Origin: Streptacidiphilus sp. P02-A3a | GTDB taxonomy: Bacteria > Actinomycetota > Actinomycetes > Streptomycetales > Streptomycetaceae | DNA length: 64,000 bases | Direction: 5' to 3' | NCBI RefSeq assembly: GCF_014084105.1 | Contig: NZ_CP048289.1 | Coordinates: 7,945,922 to 8,009,921, forward strand | In this document: positions 33,143 to 41,942 of the stretch, piece by piece | Numbering within the stretch: the stretch's first letter is position 1 | How the letters are laid out: each line of letters starts with the position of its first letter | Made by a program: the position numbers and the translations under genes | The notes under the pieces: model-generated | Databases searched by the model: none | What the model was told of the DNA's origin: nothing | The model's input: only the letters and a program-made list of their open reading frames with translations

Positions 33143-34427
33143 CCGGGCCTGCTCCGCCACGCTGTCGGCGATCGGCGAGGAAGCGGACTACGCCGCCAAG
33201 GCCTTCGACGTCGAGGCGCACCTGCTGATCCTGGACTCCTCCCCGGAGGACGTCTTCGCGGTGCACGCCCGGGTCATCGAGGGGTCGAACCGGGCGCCGA
33301 ACGTGGTCGTGCACCACCTGGACGAGGCCCGGCAACGCGCCTTCCTGCAACGGGTGATCGACCACGCCGACGTCGACAACCCGGATCTGGTGCTGGACCT
33401 GATGCTCCCGGCCGCCCTCTCCTACGGCGCCTGCACCAACCGCGCGTTCCTGATCGGCAGCGCGCTCGGCTGCGAGTCCGTGCACCGCCGGGACTCCGAC
33501 AGCAGCTACCAACTCCTGCACGGCGAACCGGTCTTCCCGATCCACCACGAGCTCACCTCGCTCGGCCGGACCGGCGCCGAGGCGGCCGACGGCGTCACCG
33601 TGACCGAGCTCGACCCGGCCCACGCGCACAAGCCGGTGGTGCTGGTGGGCAGTTCCTTCGTGGGTGAACTGTCGGTGGACATCGGCGAGATCCAGCAGCT
33701 CGACCCCGAGGTCTACTACGACGTGGTCAGCCTCTGGGCCCCGGTCGAATGGCCGGAGGAGAAGAAGCGGGAGCTGGTCGCCGAGTCCTTCCGCGGCGAC
33801 GGCACCGACCCCTTCACCGGCGACCACTCGACGCTCACCATCGTCGACCCGATGCGGGTGGACATGTGCAACATCAGCTTCCACCAGGTGCACGAGCTGG
33901 TGCCGCTGCCGCCCGCGACCAACACCATCGGCAGCGACTACTTCCTGATGCACCTGGTCCACGACGCCGCGCTGCCCGGCGTCCTGCACAACCGCAACAT
34001 CGTCAACTTCTACACCGAGGAACGCCGCACCGACTCCGGCTTCGTGGCCTACCAGATGCGGCTGACGAAGTTCTTCCTGTCGATGCTCTACTTCAACCAC
34101 GTCTACGACCGGATGGCCGCGGCCGGCCAGTCGCTGCTGGACGGCCAGGACCGGGTGCGGCCCGCCACGATCATCGAGTTCGCCCGCGAGAGCGCCCAGC
34201 TGGACCGGGCGGAGAACCTCCAGCGGCTGCGCGTGCTCGACCGCGCCTACCGCGAACTCGGCGGCCGGTACGCCCAGTTCGCCGACATCCTGGCGCTGCG
34301 CGGAAAGCGGCTACTGGACGAGGCGCAGCGCGACATCGAGGACTTCGCGCTGCTGATCGAGGCCTGGGGGCCGCTGGTGCGCGCCAGCAAGGTCATCGGC
34401 GTCCACCCGTCAGACCGGCACCAGTAA
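33111..34427 (+). CDS. DUF6271 family protein, possible GT-A-like transferase
   Basis: A 438-residue protein that I recognise as DUF6271, a Streptomyces family of unknown function. The start MRKICLTLPTNRACSATLSA, then FDVEAHLLILDSS, has the alternating strand-helix pattern of a nucleotide-sugar (GT-A) fold. CESVHRRDSDSSYQ (126-133) has a DxD-like Asp128-Ser-Asp130 in a fitting place for a metal/nucleotide-sugar site. Other conserved-looking blocks are VVSLWAPVEWPEEKKRELV, MCNISFHQVHE and a helical C-terminus ending EDFALLIEAWGPLVRASK. The glycosyltransferase idea is inference from pattern. ATG follows ggagagcgg; it overlaps the PhyH gene and is 19 bases from the decarboxylase gene. Confidence 0.85.
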   Translation: MRKICLTLPTNRACSATLSAIGEEADYAAKAFDVEAHLLILDSSPEDVFAVHARVIEGSNRAPNVVVHHLDEARQRAFLQRVIDHADVDNPDLVLDLMLPAALSYGACTNRAFLIGSALGCESVHRRDSDSSYQLLHGEPVFPIHHELTSLGRTGAEAADGVTVTELDPAHAHKPVVLVGSSFVGELSVDIGEIQQLDPEVYYDVVSLWAPVEWPEEKKRELVAESFRGDGTDPFTGDHSTLTIVDPMRVDMCNISFHQVHELVPLPPATNTIGSDYFLMHLVHDAALPGVLHNRNIVNFYTEERRTDSGFVAYQMRLTKFFLSMLYFNHVYDRMAAAGQSLLDGQDRVRPATIIEFARESAQLDRAENLQRLRVLDRAYRELGGRYAQFADILALRGKRLLDEAQRDIEDFALLIEAWGPLVRASKVIGVHPSDRHQ

Positions 34428-34446
34428 CCGGATCCGGAGCACAAGC

Positions 34447-35625
34447 ATGGACGAGAGCAAGCCTATGCGCGCCGCCCTGGCAGCCGCTGCCGAGGACCAG
34501 ATCGTCTTCGACCTCGCCGGAATCGCAGCCCAGTACCGAACGCTGAACCGGGAACTCCCCGGCGTCGGCGTCCGGTTCGCGATGAAGGCGTGCCCGGTGG
34601 ACGAGGTGCTTTCCTGTCTGGCGGCGCAGGGCGCCGGTTTCGACGCGGCCAGCCCCAACGAGATCCGGCAGGCGCTGCGGACCGGCGTGCCGGTCGAGCT
34701 GATCCACTACGGCAACACCATCAAGTCGGACCAGCACATCGCCGAGGCCTACCGGCTCGGGGTCCGCGACTTCGCCACCGACTGCCTGGAGGACGTGGCG
34801 GCGATCGCCGCCCACGCCCCCGGCGCCCGGGTGTTCTGCCGACTGGCCACCGACGGGGCCGGGGCGCTCTGGGGCCTCAGCCACAAGTTCGGCTGCTCCC
34901 CCGGCGACGCGGTGCTGGTACTGGCGGCGGCGCAGGCGGCCGGGCTGGTCCCCTCCGGCCTGTCGGTGCACGTCGGCTCGCAGCAGATGACCGCCGACGC
35001 CTGGCGGGACACCTTCGACCACTTGGCCGACGTGCTGGCCACCCTGAACCAGCGCGGCATCTTCCCGGACCACGTCAACCTCGGCGGCGGCCTGCCCGCC
35101 CAGGGCTACCTGGACAAGCACGGCCGACCGCTGGAACCGCCGCTGGACAAGATCTTCACGGCGATCCGCGAGGGCATGGTCCGGCTCGGCGAGGTCTCGG
35201 CGACCGCCCTGGACTTCGTCATGGAGCCGGGGCGCCACCTGGTCGCCGACCACGGCGCGATCAGGGCGCACGTCTCCCGGCTCTCCGCCCGGCAGCAGCT
35301 GAACGGGGAACGGCAGTACTGGCTCTACCTGAGCTGCGGAAAGTTCAACGGCCTGTACGAGATGGACGAGCTCCAGTACCGGCTGGTCTTTCCCTCGCAC
35401 CCGCAGGGCGGCGAACGCGTCCCGGCCGTGGTCGCCGGGCCGACCTGCGACAGCGACGACGCCTACAACCACCGGTACAGCCTCACCCAGGTGCCCAAGG
35501 CCGTCGCCTCCGGGGATCCGGTCTGGATCCTCTCCTGCGGCGCCTACGCCACCAGTTACACGACCCAGGGGTTCAACGGCTTCGCTCCGCTGCCGTACAC
35601 CCCGATCCACGGCGGGGAGCAGTAG
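34447..35625 (+). CDS. Type III PLP-dependent decarboxylase (ODC-like)
   Basis: A 392-residue enzyme of the alanine-racemase-fold decarboxylases (ornithine, lysine, diaminopimelate, carboxynorspermidine types). Lys47 in RFAMKACP would bind PLP, His in SVHVGSQ stacks on the ring, GGGLP binds the phosphate, EPGRHLV follows, and Cys334-Asp335 in AGPTCDSDD match the substrate-contact motif of ornithine decarboxylases. The product would be an amine from a basic or modified amino acid. Compared with true ODCs it lacks the usual 310-helix sequence I would expect for ornithine, so the substrate is open. It is followed without a gap by the GNAT gene (tagATG). Confidence 0.88.
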   Translation: MDESKPMRAALAAAAEDQIVFDLAGIAAQYRTLNRELPGVGVRFAMKACPVDEVLSCLAAQGAGFDAASPNEIRQALRTGVPVELIHYGNTIKSDQHIAEAYRLGVRDFATDCLEDVAAIAAHAPGARVFCRLATDGAGALWGLSHKFGCSPGDAVLVLAAAQAAGLVPSGLSVHVGSQQMTADAWRDTFDHLADVLATLNQRGIFPDHVNLGGGLPAQGYLDKHGRPLEPPLDKIFTAIREGMVRLGEVSATALDFVMEPGRHLVADHGAIRAHVSRLSARQQLNGERQYWLYLSCGKFNGLYEMDELQYRLVFPSHPQGGERVPAVVAGPTCDSDDAYNHRYSLTQVPKAVASGDPVWILSCGAYATSYTTQGFNGFAPLPYTPIHGGEQ

Positions 35626-36120
35626 ATGGACCAGGAGCCGCGGATCCGCGCCGTCTCCGACCACGACTGGAACAGCATCGTGGCACTGGAGGCCGACGCC
35701 TACACCGAGTCCGAGCTGTCCGAGGAGCGGGCCGCGCTGGAGTCCCGGGCCAGCGCCTCACCGGCCACCTGCTTCGTCCTGGACGTCGAGCGGCGGACGG
35801 TGGGCTACCTGCTGGCGCTGCCCTACCCGGTGTTCCAGTACCCCGACCTGACCCGGGCCGAATCGACGGTCTTCGACTCACGCAATCTGCATCTGCACGA
35901 TCTCGTGATCGACGAGCGCTTCCGCGGCCGGGGACTGGCGAAACACCTGCTGCGCCATCTCGCCGAGGTGGCCAGATCACGAACGCACGATCGGATATCC
36001 CTGGTCGCCGTCGGCGGCAGTGACTCCTTCTGGTCGGCCAACGGATACCGCGCCCACCACGAGGTCGCGCTCCCCAGTAGCTACGGCGCCGACGCCGTCT
36101 ACATGTCGAAAGCGGTGTGA
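35626..36120 (+). CDS. GNAT-family acyltransferase of the PhyH cluster
   Basis: A 164-residue acyltransferase. The cofactor-binding motif is LVIDERFRGRGLAKHLLRHL (about 93-112), with the late SDSFWSANGYRAHHEVALP giving the last strands. It starts directly after the decarboxylase stop and ends in a GTGA overlap with the MFS gene, so it belongs to the same transcript. It may acylate the amine made by the decarboxylase, as a tailoring or self-protection step; that is inference. Confidence 0.88.
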   Translation: MDQEPRIRAVSDHDWNSIVALEADAYTESELSEERAALESRASASPATCFVLDVERRTVGYLLALPYPVFQYPDLTRAESTVFDSRNLHLHDLVIDERFRGRGLAKHLLRHLAEVARSRTHDRISLVAVGGSDSFWSANGYRAHHEVALPSSYGADAVYMSKAV

Positions 36121-37391
36121 GGATGCTCGACCAGGAACTCGGCCAGGATGTCGAAGCCGACCGGAGAACCACCGGCGCGGGCGCCGGGGAGCAGGAGCGG
36201 CCGGGACGCGGATTCCGGCTCCGGGACGACTTCCGCCGGGCGCAGCTGGCGATCGCGGCGCTGTTCTGGGCGCTCGGGTTCCAGTACGGCACCTGGGCGT
36301 CGCGGCTGCCCACGATCAAGGCGCGGCTGGACCTCAGCACCGCCGAGGTCGGGCTGCTGCTGATGGCCTGCGGCGCGGGCGCCGCCGCGTCGTTCCCGCT
36401 GGTGGCGGTGCTGACGAAGCGGCTCGGCTCGCGTCGGCTGGCCTGCCTGTCGGCGGTCTGCCTGGGCCTGCTGCTGCCCGCGCTGGCGGTGGCGCCGGAC
36501 TATCCGGTGGCGTTGGTGATCGTCTGCTGCGACGGCATCCTGGTCGGCTGCCTGAACGTCGCCATGAACGCCCAGGGGGCGGCGCTCGAAGTCGTCTACG
36601 ACCGGCGGTCGATGGGCAAGTTCCACGCGACCTTCAGCGCCGGTTCGCTGTGCGCGGCGCTGCTGGCGTCCGGGATGAACCTGCTGACCTCGTCGCTGCT
36701 GGCGCACTTCGCGGTGGCCGCCGCGATCCTGCTGCTGCTGATCGCCTACGCCCGGCCGGGGCTGCTGCCCCAGGACCAGCAGCCCGAGCCGGAGCCGAAG
36801 GGGGAGTCGACGCAGGCGGAGCCGAAGCAGCGGCGGCTGCCGCTGCCGTCCCGGGTCACCATCTGGATGGGTCTGGCCATGGCCTTCGGCACGGTGACCG
36901 AGGGCGCCATGAACGACTGGTCGGCGCTCTACCTGAAGAACGTGGCCAAGGCGGCGGCGGAGCTGGCGCCGATGGGCATCGCCGTGGTGTCGGTGATGAT
37001 GGTGCTGGCCCGGGTGTTCGCCGACGGCTGGCGCGCCCGCTGGGGCGACGCGCGGATCGTCCGGGTCGGCAGTGCCCTGGCCGGGCTCGGGCTGGCGGTG
37101 GCGCTGCTGGTCGGCGGGGTGGTCCCGGCGCTGCTCGGGTTCGCCTGCGTCGGGCTCGGTGTCGCCGCGGTGACGCCCTGCGTCTACATGGCCGCGGCCC
37201 GGCAGGGCTCGGACGCGCTGGCCCTGGTCGCCGCCATGGGCACCACCGGCATGCTGGCCGGGCCCGCGGTGATCGGTTTCATCGCCAGCGCCAGCAGCCT
37301 GGCCTGGGGCATGGGCGCGGTCGCCGCCTCGGCGGTGCTGGTGTCGCTGTGCAGCACCCGGATCAACTGGCCCGCGAACGCCGAGAAATGA
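36117..37391 (+). CDS. MFS transporter, likely exporter of cluster product
   Basis: A 424-residue major facilitator protein with twelve hydrophobic segments. Family marks: YGTWASRLPTIKARLDLS in the first loop, a central charged Pro/Glu/Gln loop (QDQQPEPEPKGESTQ) and MARVFADGWRARWGD-like second-half loop (LARVFADGWRARWGDA). The layout resembles the sugar/drug MFS group with FucP/YbjJ-like members. The GTG at 36117 overlaps the GNAT stop; an ATG six bases later is equally possible. Last gene before a very strong terminator; likely exports the product of the four upstream genes. Confidence 0.88.
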   Translation: MRMLDQELGQDVEADRRTTGAGAGEQERPGRGFRLRDDFRRAQLAIAALFWALGFQYGTWASRLPTIKARLDLSTAEVGLLLMACGAGAAASFPLVAVLTKRLGSRRLACLSAVCLGLLLPALAVAPDYPVALVIVCCDGILVGCLNVAMNAQGAALEVVYDRRSMGKFHATFSAGSLCAALLASGMNLLTSSLLAHFAVAAAILLLLIAYARPGLLPQDQQPEPEPKGESTQAEPKQRRLPLPSRVTIWMGLAMAFGTVTEGAMNDWSALYLKNVAKAAAELAPMGIAVVSVMMVLARVFADGWRARWGDARIVRVGSALAGLGLAVALLVGGVVPALLGFACVGLGVAAVTPCVYMAAARQGSDALALVAAMGTTGMLAGPAVIGFIASASSLAWGMGAVAASAVLVSLCSTRINWPANAEK

Positions 37392-37412
37392 CCGCCGACA
37401 GCTGAGCACTGA

Positions 37413-37457
37413 CACGCCGGGGCCGGGTGGGGGCGGCCCCCACCCGGCCCCGGCGTG
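37413..37457. terminator. Very long bidirectional terminator hairpin
   Basis: A perfect 21-bp stem (37413-37433 with 37437-37457) around a 3-base loop, placed 21 bases after the MFS stop and 6 bases beyond the end of the convergent htpG gene. No U-run. It isolates the PhyH cluster from htpG. Confidence 0.9.
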
Positions 37458-37463
37458 TGCCGA

Positions 37464-39377
37464 CTAGAGCGTGCGCTCCAGCCGGTCGGTCAGCAGCTTG
37501 GTGAACCTGGCCGGGTCCGGAAGCTCACTGCCCTCGGCCAACAGCGCGGTGCCGTACAGGAGTTCGGCGGTCTCGGCGAGGGCGGGGTCGTCCTCGCGGC
37601 CGGCCTGCGCCGCGCGCAGCCCGGACACCAGCGGGTGGCCCGGGTTGAGTTCCAGGATCCGCTTGGTGTGCGGCATCTCCTGCCCCATGGCCCGGTAGAG
37701 GTTCTGCAGCGCCGGGGTGGCGTCGTCGGAGTCGGAGACGATGCAGGCCGGGGAGACGGTCAGCCGGGCGGACAGCCTGACCTCCTTCACCTGCTCGCTG
37801 AGCTGCGCGGACATCCAGGTCAGCAGCCCGGAGAACTCCTGCCGCTGCTTCTCCCGCTCGGCCTTGACCTCCTCCTTCTGCTCCTCGGTGTCGAGGTCCG
37901 CCTCGCCCCGGGCGATGGAGCGCAGCTCCTTGCCGTCGAAGCCGGGAACCGCCTCCACCCACACCTCGTCCACCGGGTCGGTCAGCAGCAGCACCTCGAT
38001 GCCCCGGTCCCGGAAGGCCTCCATGTGCGGCGAGTTCTCGATTCCCGCGCGGGACTCGCCGGTCATGTAGAAGATGTGCTCCTGGCCCTCCTTCATCCGC
38101 TCGACGTACTGCTTGAGGGTGGTCTGCTGCTCCTGGTCGTGGGTGCTGGCGAAGGAGGCGGCGGCCAGGATCGCGTCCTGGTTGTCGGCGTCGCCGAGCA
38201 GGCCCTCCTTGACCACCCGGCCGAACTCCTGCCAGAAGGTCGCGTAGCGCTCCGGGTGGGCCGCCATCATGTCCTTGATGGACGACAGCACCTTCTTGGT
38301 CAGCCGCCGGTGCATCAGCTGGATCTGCCGGTCCTGCTGCAGGATCTCGCGGGAGACGTTGAGCGAGAGGTCCTGTGCGTCCACCACGCCCTTGACGAAG
38401 CGCAGGTACTCCGGCAGCAGCGCCTCGCAGTCGTCCATGATGAAGACGCGCTTCACGTAGAGCTGCACCCCGCGCTTGTGGCCGCGGGTGTAGAGGTCCT
38501 GCGGCGCGCGGGCCGGGATGAACAGCAGGGCCTGGTACTCGAAGGCCCCCTCCGCCTGCATCCGGATGGTTTCCAGCGGGTCGGTCCAGTCGTGGCTGAT
38601 GTGCTTGTACAGCTCGTGGTACTCGTCCTCGGTCACCTCGTCCCGCGAGCGCGCCCACAGCGCCTTCATCGAGTTGACGGTCTCCGGGGCGGGGATCTCG
38701 GTGTTGCCGTCCTCACCGGTGACCGGCTCGGCGGCCATCCGGATCGGCCAGGTGATGAAGTCCGAGTAGCGCTTGACGATCTCCCGGAGCTTCCAGCGCG
38801 AGGTGTAGTCGTAGAGCTTGTCCTCGTCGTCGACCGGCTTCAGCTTCAGCGTGACCGCGGTGCCCTGCGGCGCGTCGTCCACCGTCTCCACGGTGTAGGT
38901 GCCCTCGCCGCTGGAGGTCCAGCGGGTGCCCTCGGTCTCGCCCGCGCGCCGGGTGAGCAGGGTGACCTCGTCGGCCACCATGAAGCTGGAGTAGAAGCCG
39001 ACGCCGAACTGTCCGATCAGCCCCTCGGCGTCGCCGTTGCCCCGGGCCTCCTTGAGGTCCTTCAGGAACTGCGCGGTACCGGAGTTGGCGATCGTCCCGA
39101 TGAGCTTGACCACCTCGTCGTGCGACATCCCGATGCCGTTGTCGCGGATCGTGAGGGTACGGGCCCCGGGGTCGGCCTCAAGGTCGATGTGGAGGTCGGA
39201 GACATCGGCCCCGAGGGTGTCGTCCCGGAGGGATTCCAACCGCAGCTTGTCCAGCGCGTCGGAGGCGTTGGAAACGAGCTCCCGCAGAAACACGTCCTTG
39301 TTCGAATAGATCGAATGGATCATCATCTGCAACAGCTGGCGGGCTTCCACCTGGAACTCGAACGTCTCGGTCGGCAT
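37464..39377 (-). CDS. htpG: Molecular chaperone HtpG (bacterial Hsp90)
   Basis: A 637-residue ATP-dependent chaperone. The N-terminal GHKL ATPase has the catalytic Glu region [23 protein letters not shown] and [15 protein letters not shown]. The middle domain has the conserved NVSREILQQ stretch and its Arg. The C-terminal dimerisation domain ends with [11 protein letters not shown] and so on. Length matches the family. Start at 39377 ([20 protein letters not shown]). It is convergent with the PhyH cluster across a 21-bp terminator, and a terminator for the upstream VOC gene lies between it and that gene. Confidence 0.96.
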
Positions 39378-39475
39378 AGTTCGTGGATTCCTTCTCATCT
39401 CACCCGGTGACGGGAACGTCCTCAGCACCGTAGGTTACCGAGTCGCCCGGCCGAGCGGAAAGGAAGCCGCCAAAA

Positions 39476-39503
39476 GGCCCGGTCGCGGGCGGGCGACCGG
39501 GCC
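39476..39503 (-). terminator. Intrinsic terminator downstream of VOC gene
   Basis: An 11-bp perfect stem (GGCCCGGTCGC / GCGACCGGGCC) with a 6-base loop. Read on the minus strand it is followed at once by TTTT, a classical intrinsic terminator for the VOC gene transcript about 170 bases past its stop and before htpG. Confidence 0.75.
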
Positions 39504-39673
39504 GGGGCGAGCACCGGCCGGGCGAACTGGACTCCCCCGCAGGGCCCTTCGCCCCGGCCGCCGCCCCGCCGCGGCGTCCGTAGAACGCTCACGGAACACC
39601 GTCGGAAGGGCCGTGGAATTCCCGGGGAACAGTGTCCGGCAATCCCCGGCCGCCGGGGGAATTCCGTCGGACC

Positions 39674-40054
39674 TCAGTCGTAGCGGCTGATCTCCAGCAG
39701 ATTGCCGTCCGGGTCGCGCAGGTAGAGGCTGGTGATCGGGCCGAGGGCCCCGGTCCGGCGGACCGGCCCCTCCTCCACCGGGACCCCGGCCTCGGCCAGC
39801 TCGGCGGCGACCTGCTCCAGCGGCGTCCCGGTGACGAAGCAGAGGTCGGCGCTGCCCGGCGTCGGCCGCCGCCCCTTGGGCTCGAACTCGTGCCCGAGCT
39901 GATGCAGGTTGATCTTGCTGCTGCCGAAGGCCAGCGCCCGTCGGCCCTCGCCGAACACCACCGCCTCCATCCCCAGGACCCGGGTGTAGAAGGCGACGGT
40001 GGCGTCGATGTCGGCGACAGTCAGTACCAGGTGGTCGAGCCGTTCGATCCGCAT
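39674..40054 (-). CDS. VOC-family (glyoxalase/fosfomycin-type) protein
   Basis: A 126-residue single-domain vicinal oxygen chelate protein. Start MRIERLDHLVLTVADIDATV has the first metal-ligand His; the motif KINLHQLGHEFEPK has the second; the end LYLRDPDGNLLEISRY has the third ligand Glu. This ligand set is that of ring-cleavage and glyoxalase-like members; the substrate is unknown. It lies behind the DUF3349 gene in the same direction, with a low-complexity repeat between them. Confidence 0.9.
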   Translation of the reverse strand: MRIERLDHLVLTVADIDATVAFYTRVLGMEAVVFGEGRRALAFGSSKINLHQLGHEFEPKGRRPTPGSADLCFVTGTPLEQVAAELAEAGVPVEEGPVRRTGALGPITSLYLRDPDGNLLEISRYD

Positions 40055-40078
40055 GGACCCAGCCTAGCGAGCCGCCGG

Positions 40079-40128
40079 ACCCCGCGACCCCGACCCCGAC
40101 CCCGACTCCGACCCCGACCCCGCGACCA
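40079..40128. repeat. 6-bp CCCGAC tandem repeat
   Basis: About eight imperfect copies of ACCCCG/ACTCCG between the VOC and DUF3349 genes, bounded at both sides by ACCCCGCGACC. Low complexity, likely slippage-prone; no coding role. Confidence 0.8.
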
Positions 40129-40131
40129 TGG

Positions 40132-40443
40132 TCAGGCGCGCGGTTCCAGGTCCTCGGGACCGGCCAGCGGCCAGCCCCCGGCGGCGAGCCGGGCGCTGAC
40201 CCGGGCGACGTCGCTGTCCAGCGGACGGGTGTTGGTGGCGGCGGCGATCGCGTCGCGGATGGCCTTCGCCGAGGCCTGGTCGCCACCGGCCGCCAGCTCG
40301 TCGGCCAGGGCCGCCACGTCGGCGTCACTGAGCCGCCCCGTCAGCAGGGCGAACAGCGGGAGGTAGTCGTAGGCGGGGACCCCGTCGGGGTAGCCGGCCC
40401 GGAGCCAGCCTACGACCGACGAGACGAACGGCGGCAGGGCCAT
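40132..40443 (-). CDS. DUF3349 domain protein
   Basis: A 103-residue small helical protein. The N-terminus FVSSVVGWLRAGYPDGVPAY, then DYLPLFALLTGRLSDADVAA, matches the actinobacterial DUF3349 family, known in Mycobacterium (Rv0543c-like) as a four-helix bundle of unknown function. It is followed by the VOC gene and preceded by a small membrane protein and a phosphate transporter in the same direction, possibly one transcript. Confidence 0.85.
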   Translation of the reverse strand: MALPPFVSSVVGWLRAGYPDGVPAYDYLPLFALLTGRLSDADVAALADELAAGGDQASAKAIRDAIAAATNTRPLDSDVARVSARLAAGGWPLAGPEDLEPRA

Positions 40444-40483
40444 GGGTGTTCTGCCTCTCGGTGAGTGCGGTCGGTCACGGCGC

Positions 40484-40738
40484 TCAGGTGCCCGCGACGA
40501 TGTAGTAGATACCCCAGCCGATCCCGGCCAGCACCACCGCGAAGCAGAGCCCAGCGGCGATCATCCCCGGGATGCTGCCGCCGACGACCTGTCCCTCCTC
40601 GGTGGCCGGGCCGGGTCGGCCTCCCGGCAGGCTCAGCGCCCGCAGTCCGACCGCGAACAGCGCGGGCAGCCCCGCCCCGGCGATCAGGCCGACCACGACG
40701 ATCTGCCACAGGGCGTGGAGGTCGATCCACGAGTTCAT
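40484..40738 (-). CDS. Small two-helix membrane protein
   Basis: An 84-residue protein with two transmembrane helices (about 10-32 and 56-80) separated by a Gly/Pro-rich loop (LPGGRPGPATEEGQVVGG). It lies 31 bases downstream of the Pit phosphate transporter and is probably cotranscribed. Similar small proteins accompany Pit genes in Streptomyces; the role is unknown. Confidence 0.82.
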   Translation of the reverse strand: MNSWIDLHALWQIVVVGLIAGAGLPALFAVGLRALSLPGGRPGPATEEGQVVGGSIPGMIAAGLCFAVVLAGIGWGIYYIVAGT

Positions 40739-40769
40739 CGGCTGTCCTCCCTCGTTGTCGTCCGGCCGC

Positions 40770-41924
40770 TCATACCGCCGCGGCCTCCTTGGCCGGGGCG
40801 GGCGGCGCGACCGTGCCCGTCCACTCCGCGTTGACGTTGTCGTGGCTGACGGCGGTCGCCCGCGACTTCAGGTAGATCAGCACCGCGACCGCGACCAGCA
40901 GCACCAGGTCGACCAGCGCGCCCGCGGTGCCGCCGATGGCGTGCGCCAGCGCGTAGGCGCCCGCGCCGACCAGTCCGGCCGCCGGGAGGGTGAACAGCCA
41001 GGCCGTGGCCATCCGCCCGGCGACGCCCCAGCGGACCACCGCGCCCTTCTTGCCGAGGCCGGTGCCCAGGATCGATCCGGTGGCCACGTGGGTGGTGGAC
41101 AGCGAGTAGCCGAAGTGGCTGGACAGCAGGATGACGGCGGCGGAGGAGGACTCGGCGGCCATGCCCTGCGGCGCCTCGATCTCCACCAGCCCCTTGCCCA
41201 GGGTGCGGATCACCCGCCAGCCGCCGGTGTAGGTGCCGATGCTGATGGCCAGGGCGCAGGACAGGATCACCCAGAAGGGTGCCTTCGCGCCCGCCGGGAC
41301 GGAGCCGTTGGCGATCAGCGCCAGCGTGATCACGCCCATGGTCTTCTGCGCGTCGTTGGTCCCGTGGGCGAGCGAGACCATGGACGCCGAACCGATCTGC
41401 CCGAGCCGGAAGCCGTGGCTGCGGGTCTTCTCCGGGACCGAGCGGCTGATCCGGTAGACCAGGTAGGTACCGGTCGTCGCGATCAGCCCGGCGATCACCG
41501 GCGACAGGCCGGCCGGGATGATCACCTTCTGGAACAGGCCGTGCCATTTCACCGCGTGCCCGCCCGCGGCCGCCATGGTCGAGCCGACCACGCCGCCGAT
41601 CAGCGCGTGCGAGGAACTGGAGGGGATGCCCAGGAACCAGGTGAGCAGGTTCCAGATGATCCCCCCTGCCAGGCCCGCGAAGACCACCGTCAGCGTCACC
41701 AGGCCGGTGTCGACCAGGCCGCTGGCGATGGTCGCCGCGACGCTCAGCGAGAGGAAGGCCCCGACCAGGTTCAGCAGTCCGGACAGGGCGACGGCGATGC
41801 GTGGGCTGAGAGCGCCCGTGGCGATGGACGTGGCCATCGCGTTACCGGTGTCGTGAAAACCGTTCGTGAAGTCGAAGGCCAGGGCCGTGACGACGACAAG
41901 AACCAACAAGAAGTCGTTTCCCAC
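40770..41924 (-). CDS. PiT-family inorganic phosphate transporter
   Basis: A 384-residue membrane transporter with about ten helices. Both inverted PiT signatures are present: FDFTNGFHDTGNAMATSIAT (GFHDxxNA) and MVSLAHGTNDAQKTMGVITL (AHGxNDAQ). The LGIPSSSSHALIGGVVGS and LSTTHVATGSILG motifs mark the repeat halves. It takes up phosphate, usually as a metal-phosphate with protons. GTG start at 41924. Preceded by a broken ABC permease, followed by a small membrane protein. Confidence 0.92.
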   Translation of the reverse strand: MGNDFLLVLVVVTALAFDFTNGFHDTGNAMATSIATGALSPRIAVALSGLLNLVGAFLSLSVAATIASGLVDTGLVTLTVVFAGLAGGIIWNLLTWFLGIPSSSSHALIGGVVGSTMAAAGGHAVKWHGLFQKVIIPAGLSPVIAGLIATTGTYLVYRISRSVPEKTRSHGFRLGQIGSASMVSLAHGTNDAQKTMGVITLALIANGSVPAGAKAPFWVILSCALAISIGTYTGGWRVIRTLGKGLVEIEAPQGMAAESSSAAVILLSSHFGYSLSTTHVATGSILGTGLGKKGAVVRWGVAGRMATAWLFTLPAAGLVGAGAYALAHAIGGTAGALVDLVLLVAVAVLIYLKSRATAVSHDNVNAEWTGTVAPPAPAKEAAAV

Positions 41925-41942
41925 ACGGCCAGAGTCCCCAGG

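Noticed and set aside
37455-39410. 651-codon plus-strand frame opposite htpG
   Set aside because: Antisense shadow of htpG; Leu/Val/Gly/Arg low-complexity and no domain.
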